From Alphaproteobacteria bacterium MarineAlpha9_Bin7 (GTDB lineage Bacteria > Pseudomonadota > Alphaproteobacteria > UBA7887): 45,983 nucleotides of DNA. The stretch is from contig PTKD01000001.1 in assembly GCA_002938115.1 (NCBI GenBank), positions 1 through 45,983 of the forward strand. The letters are read 5' to 3'. The notes beneath the pieces were generated by a model. The model did no database searches. It had not been told where the DNA came from and was given only the letters and a program-made list of their open reading frames with translations. Of the stretch, positions 1-8,723 are shown piece by piece; the stretch's first letter is position 1, and each line of letters opens with the position of its first letter. Position numbers and translations under genes: made by a program.

Positions 1-302
1 CTACCAAGTTAACGGGCTGTGTTGGCCCTGGCGATATGCCGCCTTCGCGACGTAGTAGGGGATGCACCCGGAATGAGGATTTTATTTTCTTGCAACAGTA
101 AAGCAGATTGGCGCCAGTTGCGTATTGAATCTTCGAAGATTTTATAGGTTATATTATTTGTTTCTTGGAGGAAGTAGGAAAACCAGCGGCGTGATATAGT
201 GTAGCACTACTTTATTGTAGACGTGGTCAACGTTCCATATTTTTGGACAAGTCAAAATAAGTGGGATGACCATGAGCCCTGATACCAAGAAATGGTGTTC
301 AT
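1..302. other. Left-edge non-coding stretch, possible 3' end of a truncated gene
   Basis: No complete gene is visible. One forward frame is open from base 2 to a TAG at 53-55 and could be the last 17 codons of a gene cut by the window edge, but it is too short to recognise. Bases 100-260 are AT-rich and probably hold the promoter of the SDR gene at 303. A small ATG-started frame (266-313, 15 codons) overlaps the SDR start in another frame; it could be a leader peptide or chance. Confidence 0.3.
128..141. promoter_or_regulatory. 14-bp perfect palindrome, possible operator
   Basis: AATCTTCGAAGATT is a perfect 14-base palindrome about 160 bases upstream of the SDR gene, inside AT-rich sequence. 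Short palindromes like this are typical binding sites of dimeric regulators. No regulator gene lies next to it in the window, so the assignment rests on symmetry and position alone. Confidence 0.25.
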
Positions 303-1151
303 ATGAGTGCTAATGGAGCCAGAAAGACTGCCGTCATCACCGGTGCAGCAGGCGGTATTGGCCGTATGCTTGTGTTGGCTGCACTTGACGCCGGCTATCG
401 AGTTGCTTTGCTTGATCGTGACAGGGATGGCCTGGATCGGGTCTGTGCCGAGGTGGTGGAGCCAAATCGACGAAATTGCGTATTGGCCTACCCGACTGAT
501 GTTGCTCGGGAAGAAGATTGCGTGGAGGCCGTGAAGCACGCGGCCGGAGAGTTCGGGGAGATTAGTGCACTAGTAAACGCAGCCGGTATTGGGATGGTCG
601 TAATAAGAGATTCTCACATGGTTGAGCCAGTGCGTTTTGATGAGGTCAGCGTGGAACACTGGGATCATTTTTTTGCCATAAACACCAAAGCCCCCTTTCT
701 GATGGCCAAGGCAGTATTGCCCTATCTTATCGAGTCTGGTTGGGGGCGTATCGTAAATGTGACCACCAGCATGGACACCATGCATCGGGCCGGTTTCTGT
801 CCGTATGGCCCGTCCAAGGCGGCACTTGAGGCAGCGACTGCCATCTGGGCGCAAGAGCTCAACGGGACCGGGGTGACCGTCAACGTTTTAACGCCAGGCG
901 GCCCCACGGACACGGCAATGCTTGGCCAAAAACTGCCTTTCTCTCGCAGTACTATGATAAAACCTGCCGTAATGAAGGCGCCGCTGAAATGGCTTTTGTC
1001 GCGCCATTCTGACGGTGTGAACGGGCGCCGATTTATCGGACGGTACTGGGATCCAAAATTGCCAGCTGACTTAGCCGCAGATGCTGCTGGCGGGCCGGCT
1101 GCTTGGCCGGGGGCCGGGCAGGCTGGAGTATGGCCAACCACGGATGAATGA
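303..1151 (+). CDS. SDR family NAD(P)-dependent oxidoreductase
   Basis: A classical short-chain dehydrogenase/reductase of 282 residues that should oxidise or reduce an alcohol/ketone pair in the cytosol; the substrate is unknown. The dinucleotide-binding motif TGAAGGIG is at residues 13-20, the NAAG structural motif at 92-95, and the catalytic Ser156, Tyr168 and Lys172 (YGPSK) are all present. An acidic run after the second beta strand (LLDRD, residues 36-40) favours NAD(H) over NADP(H). The C-terminal part after residue 250 is Ala/Gly/Pro-rich and not conserved-looking. The next gene is a cupin 54 bases downstream on the same strand, so the two may form a small catabolic operon. The ATG has only a weak ribosome-binding site. 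Confidence 0.85.
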   Translation: MSANGARKTAVITGAAGGIGRMLVLAALDAGYRVALLDRDRDGLDRVCAEVVEPNRRNCVLAYPTDVAREEDCVEAVKHAAGEFGEISALVNAAGIGMVVIRDSHMVEPVRFDEVSVEHWDHFFAINTKAPFLMAKAVLPYLIESGWGRIVNVTTSMDTMHRAGFCPYGPSKAALEAATAIWAQELNGTGVTVNVLTPGGPTDTAMLGQKLPFSRSTMIKPAVMKAPLKWLLSRHSDGVNGRRFIGRYWDPKLPADLAADAAGGPAAWPGAGQAGVWPTTDE

Positions 1152-1205
1152 AGGGCGTCGTGACCGCTTTTTGTATGAGTTGTAAGGCAACGGGGGATTG
1201 GAGAT

Positions 1206-1697
1206 ATGGATATTGAGTCCGCGAGGGGTCGGGCTGTCGTCGTGCAGCCAGAGGAGGGGCCATCCTATTGGCAACCGGTACCCGCAAATGGTTTCAGCAC
1301 AATCAAATTGACACAAGAAAACACTGGGTGCGATGTTCTCTCGTCTGGTTTTCAGACGATTGCTGCAGGTGGTCGTGTACGCGCTCATTCGCATGCCGAT
1401 CAGATTGAATTGCAGATATGCTTTCAGGGTAAAGGTACGGTCGTAGTTGCCGATCAGGAACACCCGCTATGTGCAGGCACCACTTGCTTTTTGGGTCCTG
1501 GCGTTCGCCACGAAATCATAAATGAATCTAGTACTGAGCTAGTTATGTTGTGGGTAATTGCTCCGCCCGGGTTGGATAATTTTTTTGCCGAGATAGGCCG
1601 CGTCAGGCAACCGGGTGAGATGACCCCAGAACCTTTCCCGCGGTCTGCCGATATTCGCTCAATAGAGCAGGAGAGTGGCTTTCGCGACGTAGAATAG
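1206..1697 (+). CDS. Small cupin-domain protein
   Basis: A 163-residue single-domain cupin. The metal-binding motif is visible as His61, His63 and Glu68 (GGRVRAHSHADQIE) and His102 (GPGVRHE) in the second cupin motif, so it probably binds a divalent metal. The barrel spans about residues 45-125. Such proteins act as small dioxygenases, isomerases or ligand sensors, and sequence alone does not decide which. It follows the SDR gene on the same strand and probably shares its transcript, which suggests related substrates. A short hairpin follows the stop codon. Confidence 0.75.
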   Translation: MDIESARGRAVVVQPEEGPSYWQPVPANGFSTIKLTQENTGCDVLSSGFQTIAAGGRVRAHSHADQIELQICFQGKGTVVVADQEHPLCAGTTCFLGPGVRHEIINESSTELVMLWVIAPPGLDNFFAEIGRVRQPGEMTPEPFPRSADIRSIEQESGFRDVE

Positions 1698-1698
1698 G

Positions 1699-1715
1699 AA
1701 GTTGTCAACTTTTTT
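1699..1715. terminator. Short hairpin plus T-run between convergent genes
   Basis: AAGTTG-T-CAACTT followed directly by a run of T residues lies between the cupin stop and the end of mtnA on the opposite strand. The stem is short (five to six pairs with a minimal loop), so it would be a weak intrinsic terminator for the cupin transcript. Confidence 0.35.
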
Positions 1716-1724
1716 GCTGCAAAA

Positions 1725-2855
1725 CTACCTGCTTAATTTATGTCCCTTGGCTTTGGCTGTCGGGGCATGCTCCGGGAAGAGTGCCTGTAATCCCGACGCA
1801 GAAGCCTCGGAAACCCCGCGTTCTGTTATCAGGCCGCTAATTAAGCGGGCCGGCGTGACGTCAAAGGCGTAATTAGCGGCGTTGGTGCCGTCAGGTGTGA
1901 GTTGGACCGTGGCCAACGACCCATCCACGTTTCGCCCGGTGATATGCGTCACTTCACGGATGGCACGCTGCTCGATGGGTATTTCATTTAAACCATCGCT
2001 TATCGACCAATCGATGGTAGATGACGGCAATGCAACATAGAATGGTATGTCGTTATCCGTTGCTGCTAGAGCCTTTAAGTAAGTCCCAACTTTGTTCGCC
2101 ACATCTCCCTTGGCAGTTGTTCGGTCGGTGCCAACAATACATAAATCTACCTCTCCTTTTTGCATGAGATGACCACCTGCATTGTCGGCAATGACGGTGT
2201 GGGGAACGCCGTGCTGGCCTAGTTCAAAAGCTGTCAAAGCTGCACCTTGATTCCGTGGCCGAGTTTCATCAACCCAAACATGAATTAACAAACCAGCGTT
2301 GTGGGCCGCGTATATGGGAGCCGTTGCGGTGCCCCAGTCGACGGTTGCAAGCCAACCAGCATTGCAGTGAGTGAGAATGTTGATTGGTTTTCCCATCGGT
2401 TTGCGGTCCGAAATTGTTACAAGAAGCCCAAACCCATGGCGTCCAATGGCCTGGTTTGTTTCGATGTCTGCAGTACACATATTGGATGCATGGGTGTATG
2501 CAGTGTCGACACGAAATTTTCCTTCGATATTGCGGAGTACTCGCCGCATTTCGTGAATCGCCCATCGCAGATTTATCGCAGTTGGCCGAGTGTGTTCAAG
2601 CAGCTCGCATACTCGATCCAAACCGCCATCCGATGCGTCTTCGCGCATGCCAAGGCAGATCCCGTATGCCGCAGTGGCACCAATTAGCGGAGCGCCGCGC
2701 ACCATCATAGTGCTGATGGCTCTTGCGGCGTCGTCTGCTGTTTCTAGTGTGCTGATCTTGAAGTTGTGTGGCAATTGGGTTTGGTCGATGACGTTGACGC
2801 GCCACCCATCGTCCCCGACCCAAATAGTGCGATACTGCGTGCCATTCACTTTCAT
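1725..2855 (-). CDS. mtnA: S-methyl-5-thioribose-1-phosphate isomerase
   Basis: MtnA converts 5-methylthioribose 1-phosphate to methylthioribulose 1-phosphate in the methionine salvage pathway. The 376-residue length fits the eIF-2B alpha/beta/delta-like family. Diagnostic segments are [13 protein letters not shown] (53-65), the presumed catalytic Cys164 in [10 protein letters not shown], and the presumed catalytic Asp244 in [10 protein letters not shown], with NKVGTY following. The ATG overlaps the stop of the upstream GH17-GT2 gene by four bases, so mtnA is the last gene of that operon although its function is unrelated to glucan synthesis. No other methionine salvage gene is in the window. 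Paralogues such as ribose-1,5-bisphosphate isomerase exist, but the motifs favour MtnA. Confidence 0.88.
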   Translation of the reverse strand: MKVNGTQYRTIWVGDDGWRVNVIDQTQLPHNFKISTLETADDAARAISTMMVRGAPLIGATAAYGICLGMREDASDGGLDRVCELLEHTRPTAINLRWAIHEMRRVLRNIEGKFRVDTAYTHASNMCTADIETNQAIGRHGFGLLVTISDRKPMGKPINILTHCNAGWLATVDWGTATAPIYAAHNAGLLIHVWVDETRPRNQGAALTAFELGQHGVPHTVIADNAGGHLMQKGEVDLCIVGTDRTTAKGDVANKVGTYLKALAATDNDIPFYVALPSSTIDWSISDGLNEIPIEQRAIREVTHITGRNVDGSLATVQLTPDGTNAANYAFDVTPARLISGLITERGVSEASASGLQALFPEHAPTAKAKGHKLSR

Positions 2856-5560
2856 GCGCTGGCTTTCTTTGGTGAGCTAGTGCTGGCGGTTGTCGATTTT
2901 TTATACGTGTGCACGTCTTTCTCTACAAAACCTTCGTCGATATGGTCGCGGGCGGTGGTCCAATTTTCAGTGGCGTTGTTGGCGGTCATCCATAATGCTG
3001 CCATATAAGGGATCGCCTGTATTGTTAAAATTAACAACCACAAACCGTTGGCAGGCTCGGTTATATCGCAGCGCAAGAAATAACCTACGGATACGACCAC
3101 AATTAAGAGGAGTAAGGCGGATTCCGTTGCGACCATTTTAAATGCCTCGCGCAGGCCGATATTAGATACATCCTTCGGGGTTCTTCGAAAAGGTGTACCG
3201 CTTGTTATTAAGCCGCTCAGGACAGCACGGGCTACGGTATGGCTGAGCGCTAGCCCTGCCAATGCTGCTCGACACCGGTCTGCCTTGGTGCAATTCAATC
3301 GCATTGAGTAAAGCGCGTAACTGCACGCCTGTTTTGCCAGGAAGATGAACAGAACTGGTACTAAGAATATTGCCGGTGGAGTCGGAAACTGAGCGGACAT
3401 TGTTGTCATCACAACGGTCCAAACCAATGCGCTGATGGTGAAGAGGAGGCCGCCTGCATCCGCGAGCCAAGGAAGCCAGCCAGCAATGAAATGGTAACGT
3501 TGGGCTGGACTTAGCTGGCAAGGACGTAATCCGAGCAAGGCTAGACCGTGGTGCTTAAGAATTTGCATGGCGCCGTAAACCCATCGAAAACGTTGGCTTT
3601 TGTATGCGCCAAAGTCATTGGGCAATTGTCCTCGGCCGAATGAATGGGGTACGTAAGCTGAATGCCAGCCGGACTCAAGTAGGCGAAGCCCTAATTCGGC
3701 GTCTTCTGTGATACACCATTCACCCCAGCCACCGACGCGCTCGAGCGCCATTTTTCGAATTAGGGTCATTGTGCCGTGCTGTATAATGGCGTCGGCTTCG
3801 TTACGTTGCACCATGCCTATCTGAAAAAACCCTGCGTATTCCCAAAAGCATTTTCGTTTGAAGTTGTTGAGGTGAGGCGACAAGTGGTCTTGCGGGGCTT
3901 GTACTAACGCTATGGATTCATCTTCAAATAGAGGGACAAGTGTGCGTAACCAGTCCGGTTCCACTACATAGTCGCTATCCACTACGGCAATAATTTCGGC
4001 TCTATTGTCGGCAAATTCGTGAGCTAGATTTAGTGCGCCGGCCTTAAAGCCCGGGCAATGATCGCGGTGAATAAAACGAAACCGAGACCCTAGATGTGCG
4101 CAGGCGGATTCAATTGGGCGCCAGCGGCTTGGGTATCGGCAATTATTGCTTATCACAATCACTTCAAAATTTGGATATTCAAGGCCAGACAAGGAAGTGA
4201 GGGTTCGTACTACAATTTCGGGTGGTTCATCGCTGCATGGTACATGTATGGAGACGAACGGAGCATGCGCCAGGGGTGAGGAACTGGTGTTATGAAACCG
4301 GCGCTGTGGCTTACGCCAAGCAACGTTAGCAACCTGGACGAGATCAGAAATGAAAAGCGCATACAATATCCATTGGCTGATTATGAGGATTAGCCAGATT
4401 GTCAAACCAAGTGGGCTCAAATAGTAGTCTGTGAGCATCATTGATGGGCACAACATCGCCGCCACGCAACCTTGGAAACAAATTCCAATCAACAGTGCTT
4501 GTTGTATGGATATCTTTGGAAAATACTGCAGATAAATTGTCTGAATGGTTCCGCCTATAACAAGCGCAAAGAGTGCCCAATAGGCCCAGTTGGTGCGCTC
4601 CCTCACGGGGCCAATCAGCTCCCATTTAGGGTTCCGGCGAGAATCAAATATCCCCCAGTGTGCACCCACCCTGCCTTCTATGGCTGTTTTCCAGGGTTGG
4701 TCATAAGCTTCAAGTAACACGTAGTCGATATTGTTTTCTTCGGCATAGGAAAGAAAATTGCGAACAAAATAGGCTTGATTGGTACGGGAAGGTTTTGCAC
4801 CTCCGATGCGCCTACCCGCCGAGGGCCAACCGACTTCTGTTAGCACAATCGGTTTGTCTGGATACGCTTCCCGCAGCTGTTGTAGGCGGTGATCGATGTA
4901 CGGGATTGCTTGGTTGACCGGAACACCTTCCCAATAGGGCAAAATGTGCACCGCAAGAAAATCTGTGGCGGCAGCCAGCATCGGATGGTCAAGCCAAATA
5001 TGCCAGGGCTCCGCAGTGCTCACAGGTTTTCTGGTGGCAGCACGTACCAGTCTGATGTGGCTTCGAAGTGTATCTGGTGTAACTGAGTTGCGGAGTAGTG
5101 CCTCATTCCCGACCAGTACGCGTGTAACATTTTCTTGCCCTTGTGCAAGCCCAATCAGAGCTGAAAGTTCACCTCTATCGTGTTCCGGATCCACCCCAAT
5201 CCAAGCGCCAGCCAACACTTGAATGCCCATATCGGCCGCTTGTTCAGCAAGATCGAGCATAGGCCCCTGCATACTATATGTTCGGATCAGGTTGGTGATA
5301 CCAGCCAGCTGCCGGGTGTCACGGGCAACCGTGGACGCTTGCGGTAGCGTGTCGGTAGGGCTTTGATGATGTTCGTAGGGGCTGTAGGCAATCCCGCCAA
5401 TCGGTCCATTCCAACTTGGAAAGAAATTTGGAGGATTGAATGTGAACCACAAGATGAAGCTGGCTACCGCAGGCAGTAAAACGGCGACACCATTCTTTAT
5501 GACTTTGTGGCTCGGTGTGGAGCAGCGCCCGTTGTGAGGATTTGCGTGTCGGGAAGGCAC
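2852..5560 (-). CDS. GH17-GT2 fusion, membrane beta-glucan synthase
   Basis: A 902-residue membrane protein that joins a glycoside hydrolase family 17-like domain to a processive family 2 glycosyltransferase. One N-terminal membrane segment (about 23-42) is followed by the GH17 domain (about 50-315) with acid/base Glu153 (VGNEALLR) and nucleophile Glu242 ([10 protein letters not shown]). A membrane hairpin region follows (about 325-410), then the GT2 domain (about 435-680) with Asp528-x-Asp530 (VVDSDYV), TED at 618-620 and QRFRW at 656-660. More membrane helices follow from about 685. This architecture is known from beta-1,3-glucan synthases related to rhizobial NdvB/NdvC, where the GH17 part remodels or cyclises the chain. 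It overlaps mtnA and lies 4 bases after the sulfatase-like gene. Likely product: a periplasmic beta-glucan made from UDP-glucose. Confidence 0.85.
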   Translation of the reverse strand: MPSRHANPHNGRCSTPSHKVIKNGVAVLLPAVASFILWFTFNPPNFFPSWNGPIGGIAYSPYEHHQSPTDTLPQASTVARDTRQLAGITNLIRTYSMQGPMLDLAEQAADMGIQVLAGAWIGVDPEHDRGELSALIGLAQGQENVTRVLVGNEALLRNSVTPDTLRSHIRLVRAATRKPVSTAEPWHIWLDHPMLAAATDFLAVHILPYWEGVPVNQAIPYIDHRLQQLREAYPDKPIVLTEVGWPSAGRRIGGAKPSRTNQAYFVRNFLSYAEENNIDYVLLEAYDQPWKTAIEGRVGAHWGIFDSRRNPKWELIGPVRERTNWAYWALFALVIGGTIQTIYLQYFPKISIQQALLIGICFQGCVAAMLCPSMMLTDYYLSPLGLTIWLILIISQWILYALFISDLVQVANVAWRKPQRRFHNTSSSPLAHAPFVSIHVPCSDEPPEIVVRTLTSLSGLEYPNFEVIVISNNCRYPSRWRPIESACAHLGSRFRFIHRDHCPGFKAGALNLAHEFADNRAEIIAVVDSDYVVEPDWLRTLVPLFEDESIALVQAPQDHLSPHLNNFKRKCFWEYAGFFQIGMVQRNEADAIIQHGTMTLIRKMALERVGGWGEWCITEDAELGLRLLESGWHSAYVPHSFGRGQLPNDFGAYKSQRFRWVYGAMQILKHHGLALLGLRPCQLSPAQRYHFIAGWLPWLADAGGLLFTISALVWTVVMTTMSAQFPTPPAIFLVPVLFIFLAKQACSYALYSMRLNCTKADRCRAALAGLALSHTVARAVLSGLITSGTPFRRTPKDVSNIGLREAFKMVATESALLLLIVVVSVGYFLRCDITEPANGLWLLILTIQAIPYMAALWMTANNATENWTTARDHIDEGFVEKDVHTYKKSTTASTSSPKKASA

Positions 5561-5564
5561 TTCG

Positions 5565-7181
5565 CTATTGCCTTATTGCTTGCCAACTCGAATCAAAGCT
5601 TTGCAGCAAAAGCGTGTGTAATTCGTCTAATCGGCCGAGTGCCGGTCGTGCCGGGCGGAGCCCTCTTTGGAAACCGGAAATTGTGAATGGCTCCAAAAGA
5701 GCTTCATCACGCACAAAAATATGCACCGGTGTGACCCAACGCGCATCCGCGCCAGCCACCAATGAAGGAGGTTGGTGGTCGCCGACCGCGATGACGATGG
5801 GATTTTGATCAGCGGTTATTCGCAGAAGACCACCCAGTAACTCTAGGTCATACTTTATTGCTGTGGTGTAGGCAGGTTGAAAATTGCTCCAGTCAAGGGA
5901 GTTCTGTAACGCATTTGAGAGCGTTTCCTCCTCATAGGGTGTAGACGAGAGTACGCGCCACCAGTCGGATTGGTAGGGAGGCATTGGGGCGAATGGCATG
6001 TGGCTACTAATAGTAGCGAAGAAAGTAAAGAGTGGGCGTCGATTTCTCTTGTGACCCTCGGCTCGGTAGAATTGGGCAAAACTATATTGGTCTGGTATTT
6101 CCCACCAACCAAAGGCAGGACCCCGATATTTAAGTGAAGCGGCGTCCCAGATTTTGTTGTAGTTATAAAATGCGCCCTCAGGCCATGCCATCTTTAGTCC
6201 CGGCATCAACGCAACCGCGCGATACCCTGCATTTTGGAAATATTTTGCAAGCGTTTGGCGATCGGTGGTTAGCAAAAGTTGATACTCATGTTGCGTAGTA
6301 ATCCAGGTCCCAGTCATCAGTGTGGCATGTGAGAGCCATGAGGCGCCGCCGAACGTTGGGCTCTCATACAGAGCCGTTACTGCATGCCAGCCATCTTTCT
6401 CTACGTTCTTTGCAAGGGCATCAATAGATGGTGCCAGTGCTTTGTCATGGTCCAACGTGTCAAAAACTACTGCCCCGTACGACTCGAGGAAAATCAGATA
6501 GGCATCCTTACCTTCGAGTCGAGAAAGATCGGAACTTAGGTTCGGTTGTGCCGCAAACTGATCATTTACTGAGTGGCCCGTGACGGCATCGTAAATAAAA
6601 TTCAACTGACGGATGTAGGTCAAGCTCACTGGAACTGAGAACCATCTTTCGGTGGTGATTGTCCGACTCGTCATCCCAACGACATAAAGCGTCAATGCCG
6701 ACGCTGCCAAGCCGATTAGGCTGGCGCGCAGTAACGGTTTTTCTGTAGCTTTGATGATTACGGTTATTGCCCACCAAAGGCCAAAGAATAAAGCGGTGAT
6801 ACCAACGATGATGCCCAGCACAATAGTGACGATTAACCACAATTCGTTGGCATCTAAGATCATTAACGCCACTCGCGGAAAGTGTTTTGCATCCCAGTAG
6901 AGGTTGATAGGGCGACCGTACAGGGCGGGCGCTATCACATCAGCGTATCGGCCAAGAGCCAGTATTACGAACGTTATCGCCATAATTTGCTGAGCACGCA
7001 CTTGCGTGCCTCCAAACCAAGTGCGTCGTACAGCAAGGAGCAGTAAAATCGCTGACATCTCCACCGATAATTCCGGCCTGAGCTGAATCCACGGCGTAGG
7101 CCAAACGTTATGAAAACTTAGTGAGAAATTTAGCGCTGACACAGCAAAAAGCACCAAGAACGCTTGCAACCAACCAAACAT
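5565..7181 (-). CDS. Membrane sulfatase/phosphoglycerol-transferase-like protein
   Basis: A 538-residue protein of the alkaline phosphatase superfamily with LtaS/OpgB-like layout. Four or five N-terminal membrane helices fill about residues 1-185, and a periplasmic catalytic domain follows. Superfamily signatures visible are YLIFLESYGA, GGASWLSHATLMTG (nucleophile region) and VIAVGDHQPPS, whose Asp-His would bind metal. Relatives transfer phosphoglycerol or phosphoethanolamine from lipids to glycans, or hydrolyse sulfate or phosphate esters. The gap to the GH17-GT2 glucan synthase is only 4 bases, which suggests that this enzyme decorates that glucan, as OpgB does for osmoregulated periplasmic glucans. 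That role is inferred from context. The nucleophile residue cannot be fixed without a structural alignment. Confidence 0.75.
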   Translation of the reverse strand: MFGWLQAFLVLFAVSALNFSLSFHNVWPTPWIQLRPELSVEMSAILLLLAVRRTWFGGTQVRAQQIMAITFVILALGRYADVIAPALYGRPINLYWDAKHFPRVALMILDANELWLIVTIVLGIIVGITALFFGLWWAITVIIKATEKPLLRASLIGLAASALTLYVVGMTSRTITTERWFSVPVSLTYIRQLNFIYDAVTGHSVNDQFAAQPNLSSDLSRLEGKDAYLIFLESYGAVVFDTLDHDKALAPSIDALAKNVEKDGWHAVTALYESPTFGGASWLSHATLMTGTWITTQHEYQLLLTTDRQTLAKYFQNAGYRAVALMPGLKMAWPEGAFYNYNKIWDAASLKYRGPAFGWWEIPDQYSFAQFYRAEGHKRNRRPLFTFFATISSHMPFAPMPPYQSDWWRVLSSTPYEEETLSNALQNSLDWSNFQPAYTTAIKYDLELLGGLLRITADQNPIVIAVGDHQPPSLVAGADARWVTPVHIFVRDEALLEPFTISGFQRGLRPARPALGRLDELHTLLLQSFDSSWQAIRQ

Positions 7182-7213
7182 ATCAGGTCAATTCGGCTGT
7201 TTTCTCGGGGTCG

Positions 7214-7825
7214 CTATTGTTGGACCGCTTCAAGTTCGATGATCAATTGGATTTCATCTCCCACCCACCCGTTGGCTACCGCATAATTCATATCGTAGGA
7301 GCTGCGCCGAAAGGAGCCACGTGCTGAAATGCCGATGGTGTACTTCTTGTGACCGAATGGGTAGATCCCACTTTTGTTCCAGGTTATATCTAGGTTCATG
7401 GGCAGAGTTTTTCCGGTGAGCGTTAAAAGTCCGTTTACTATGCCAGTACGCTCCCCGGTTCGTTTACTTGAGGTGCTAGAAAAGGTCATCTCCGGAAATT
7501 CTCGGACATTTAAAAAGTCAGCGCTACGTAGATGATCATCTCGTTTTTTGTGGTTTGTGAATAGGCTATCAGTATGGATCAGCACGTTGAGTTCTGATAG
7601 CAACAAAGAATCTTCATCGAAAATAAATTGGCCTTCTGCTTTCCGAAACATGCCAAGTATTTTTGCGTAACCAATATGCTCAACTAAAAAACCGATACTG
7701 AAGTGATCTGAGTCAATAATATATTCGGCTGGCGCCGCTTGTGGTTGGCTGAGTCTTATGCCTAAAAGAAAAGCCGCGGTGATTGTGCAAGCGGCTAAGG
7801 TGAAAAATCGATTGATTGCACTCAT
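7214..7825 (-). CDS. YceI family periplasmic lipid-binding protein
   Basis: A 203-residue exported protein with an N-terminal signal peptide (hydrophobic stretch about 8-27, cleavage likely near QAAPA at 29-33) followed by the YceI lipocalin-like fold. The family signature appears as YIIDSDHFSIGFLVEHIGY, and the typical ladder of beta strands follows (FNVREFPEMTFSST-like, LTLTGKTLPMNLDI). YceI proteins bind polyisoprenoid or other amphiphilic lipids in the periplasm. The ATG overlaps the stop of the upstream CDP-alcohol phosphatidyltransferase by four bases, and 32 bases separate it from the sulfatase-like gene. Placement in an envelope operon fits a role in carrying a lipid-linked intermediate, but no partner is shown by the sequence. 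Confidence 0.85.
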   Translation of the reverse strand: MSAINRFFTLAACTITAAFLLGIRLSQPQAAPAEYIIDSDHFSIGFLVEHIGYAKILGMFRKAEGQFIFDEDSLLLSELNVLIHTDSLFTNHKKRDDHLRSADFLNVREFPEMTFSSTSSKRTGERTGIVNGLLTLTGKTLPMNLDITWNKSGIYPFGHKKYTIGISARGSFRRSSYDMNYAVANGWVGDEIQLIIELEAVQQ

Positions 7826-8592
7826 AAGGAATCTCCCGTCGGGGAAGTGGTAGTGAGTAGGAAAAATATATCTCGTCCAAATGATATAATTAGAAAACTC
7901 AGTGCAACACCGTTGACGCTACTGGCCGTAAATGGTTCTACGATGGGGCAAAGGGCAAATAATAGTGCCATGGATTGAGTTGCACATGCTGCCTGGCGAA
8001 GTCGGCTTGGCGGCAAGGATCGTCGAAGTGCGTGCACGGGCCAACTTGCGATCATGAACAGATAACGCATGACGCCTGCTAGCAACACCCAGGCGCCTAC
8101 TTTGTCGTATTCCCAAACAAGTACAGCGAGGATCAAAATAAACGCAGCATCAACCTCCATATCAAAGCCCGCGCCAAAAGCACTTTGTATGTTTAACCGA
8201 CGGGCGATCCAGCCATCGATCCCATCGAATACAAAAGCCGTTGCCGCAAGCGATAGTAACAACCACAAGCCTGCGTCGGTGATCATTGAAGAATGTCCAA
8301 CTACGCCTGCAAAAAGAGCTACTATAACAGCGCGGGCGAGCGTGATGCGATTCGCCGCTCCAAATTCTTTTCGTGGAACGTGGTGCCGCAGTTGAATCAA
8401 CACCAATATACTTATCGCCGCGTACACCCCAAGAGCTTGAAATAAGGATTGTAAAGGGAGGCCCCATAGAAACTGGAATGCGTGAACTCCTGCAAACAAT
8501 GCCACCATACCGAGGCCAAAGTTTGCAAGAGTGCCTGCGTTGGGCGAGTACAGCACTGAAAATATGACCCAGTTTCTTGTTAAGAGTGGCAA
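7822..8592 (-). CDS. CDP-alcohol phosphatidyltransferase family membrane protein
   Basis: An integral membrane enzyme of 256 residues that should join a CDP-activated alcohol, usually CDP-diacylglycerol, to a second alcohol. The full catalytic signature D-x2-DG-x2-AR-x8-G-x3-D-x3-D is present: Asp123, Asp126-Gly127, Ala130-Arg131, Gly140, Asp144, Asp148. The usual start of the domain (NRITLARA) is at about residue 81, so some 75 extra N-terminal residues form one or two additional helices. The assigned start is a TTG; a GTG at codon 12 is an alternative. The acceptor cannot be read from sequence. It is the first gene of the minus-strand envelope operon and is divergent from the pterin-like cluster. 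It is distinct from the true pgsA at 29.6 kb. Confidence 0.8.
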   Translation of the reverse strand: MPLLTRNWVIFSVLYSPNAGTLANFGLGMVALFAGVHAFQFLWGLPLQSLFQALGVYAAISILVLIQLRHHVPRKEFGAANRITLARAVIVALFAGVVGHSSMITDAGLWLLLSLAATAFVFDGIDGWIARRLNIQSAFGAGFDMEVDAAFILILAVLVWEYDKVGAWVLLAGVMRYLFMIASWPVHALRRSLPPSRLRQAACATQSMALLFALCPIVEPFTASSVNGVALSFLIISFGRDIFFLLTTTSPTGDSL

Positions 8593-8663
8593 AGTAGCTC
8601 CAATCCCAGTTAAGGGCGACTAACATGCCGCTTATTTTGCTCCGAAGACAAGAGTTAGTGGCT

Positions 8664-8698
8664 ACTGTGACAGTGTGATTCGTCGACGCTGATCGACG
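8664..8698. promoter_or_regulatory. Two inverted repeats between divergent operons
   Basis: The 131-base region between the CDP-alcohol transferase start and the MDR dehydrogenase start holds two dyads. ACTGT-G-ACAGT lies at 8664-8674, and CGTCGA-CGCTGA-TCGACG lies at 8681-8698. The second ends 25 bases before the ATG at 8724. Both are placed where a regulator could control one or both divergent operons. I could not assign clear -10/-35 boxes. No dedicated regulator gene is in either operon. Confidence 0.35.
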
Positions 8699-8723
8699 GG
8701 TAACTTTGTGGAGGCATATGCTT

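Noticed and set aside
44..1692. The 12-base string TTCGCGACGTAG occurs at 44-55 and at 1681-1692, suggesting a duplicated gene end or attachment site.
   Set aside because: The flanks do not match, the reading frames differ, and no mobile element lies between. A chance match is sufficient.
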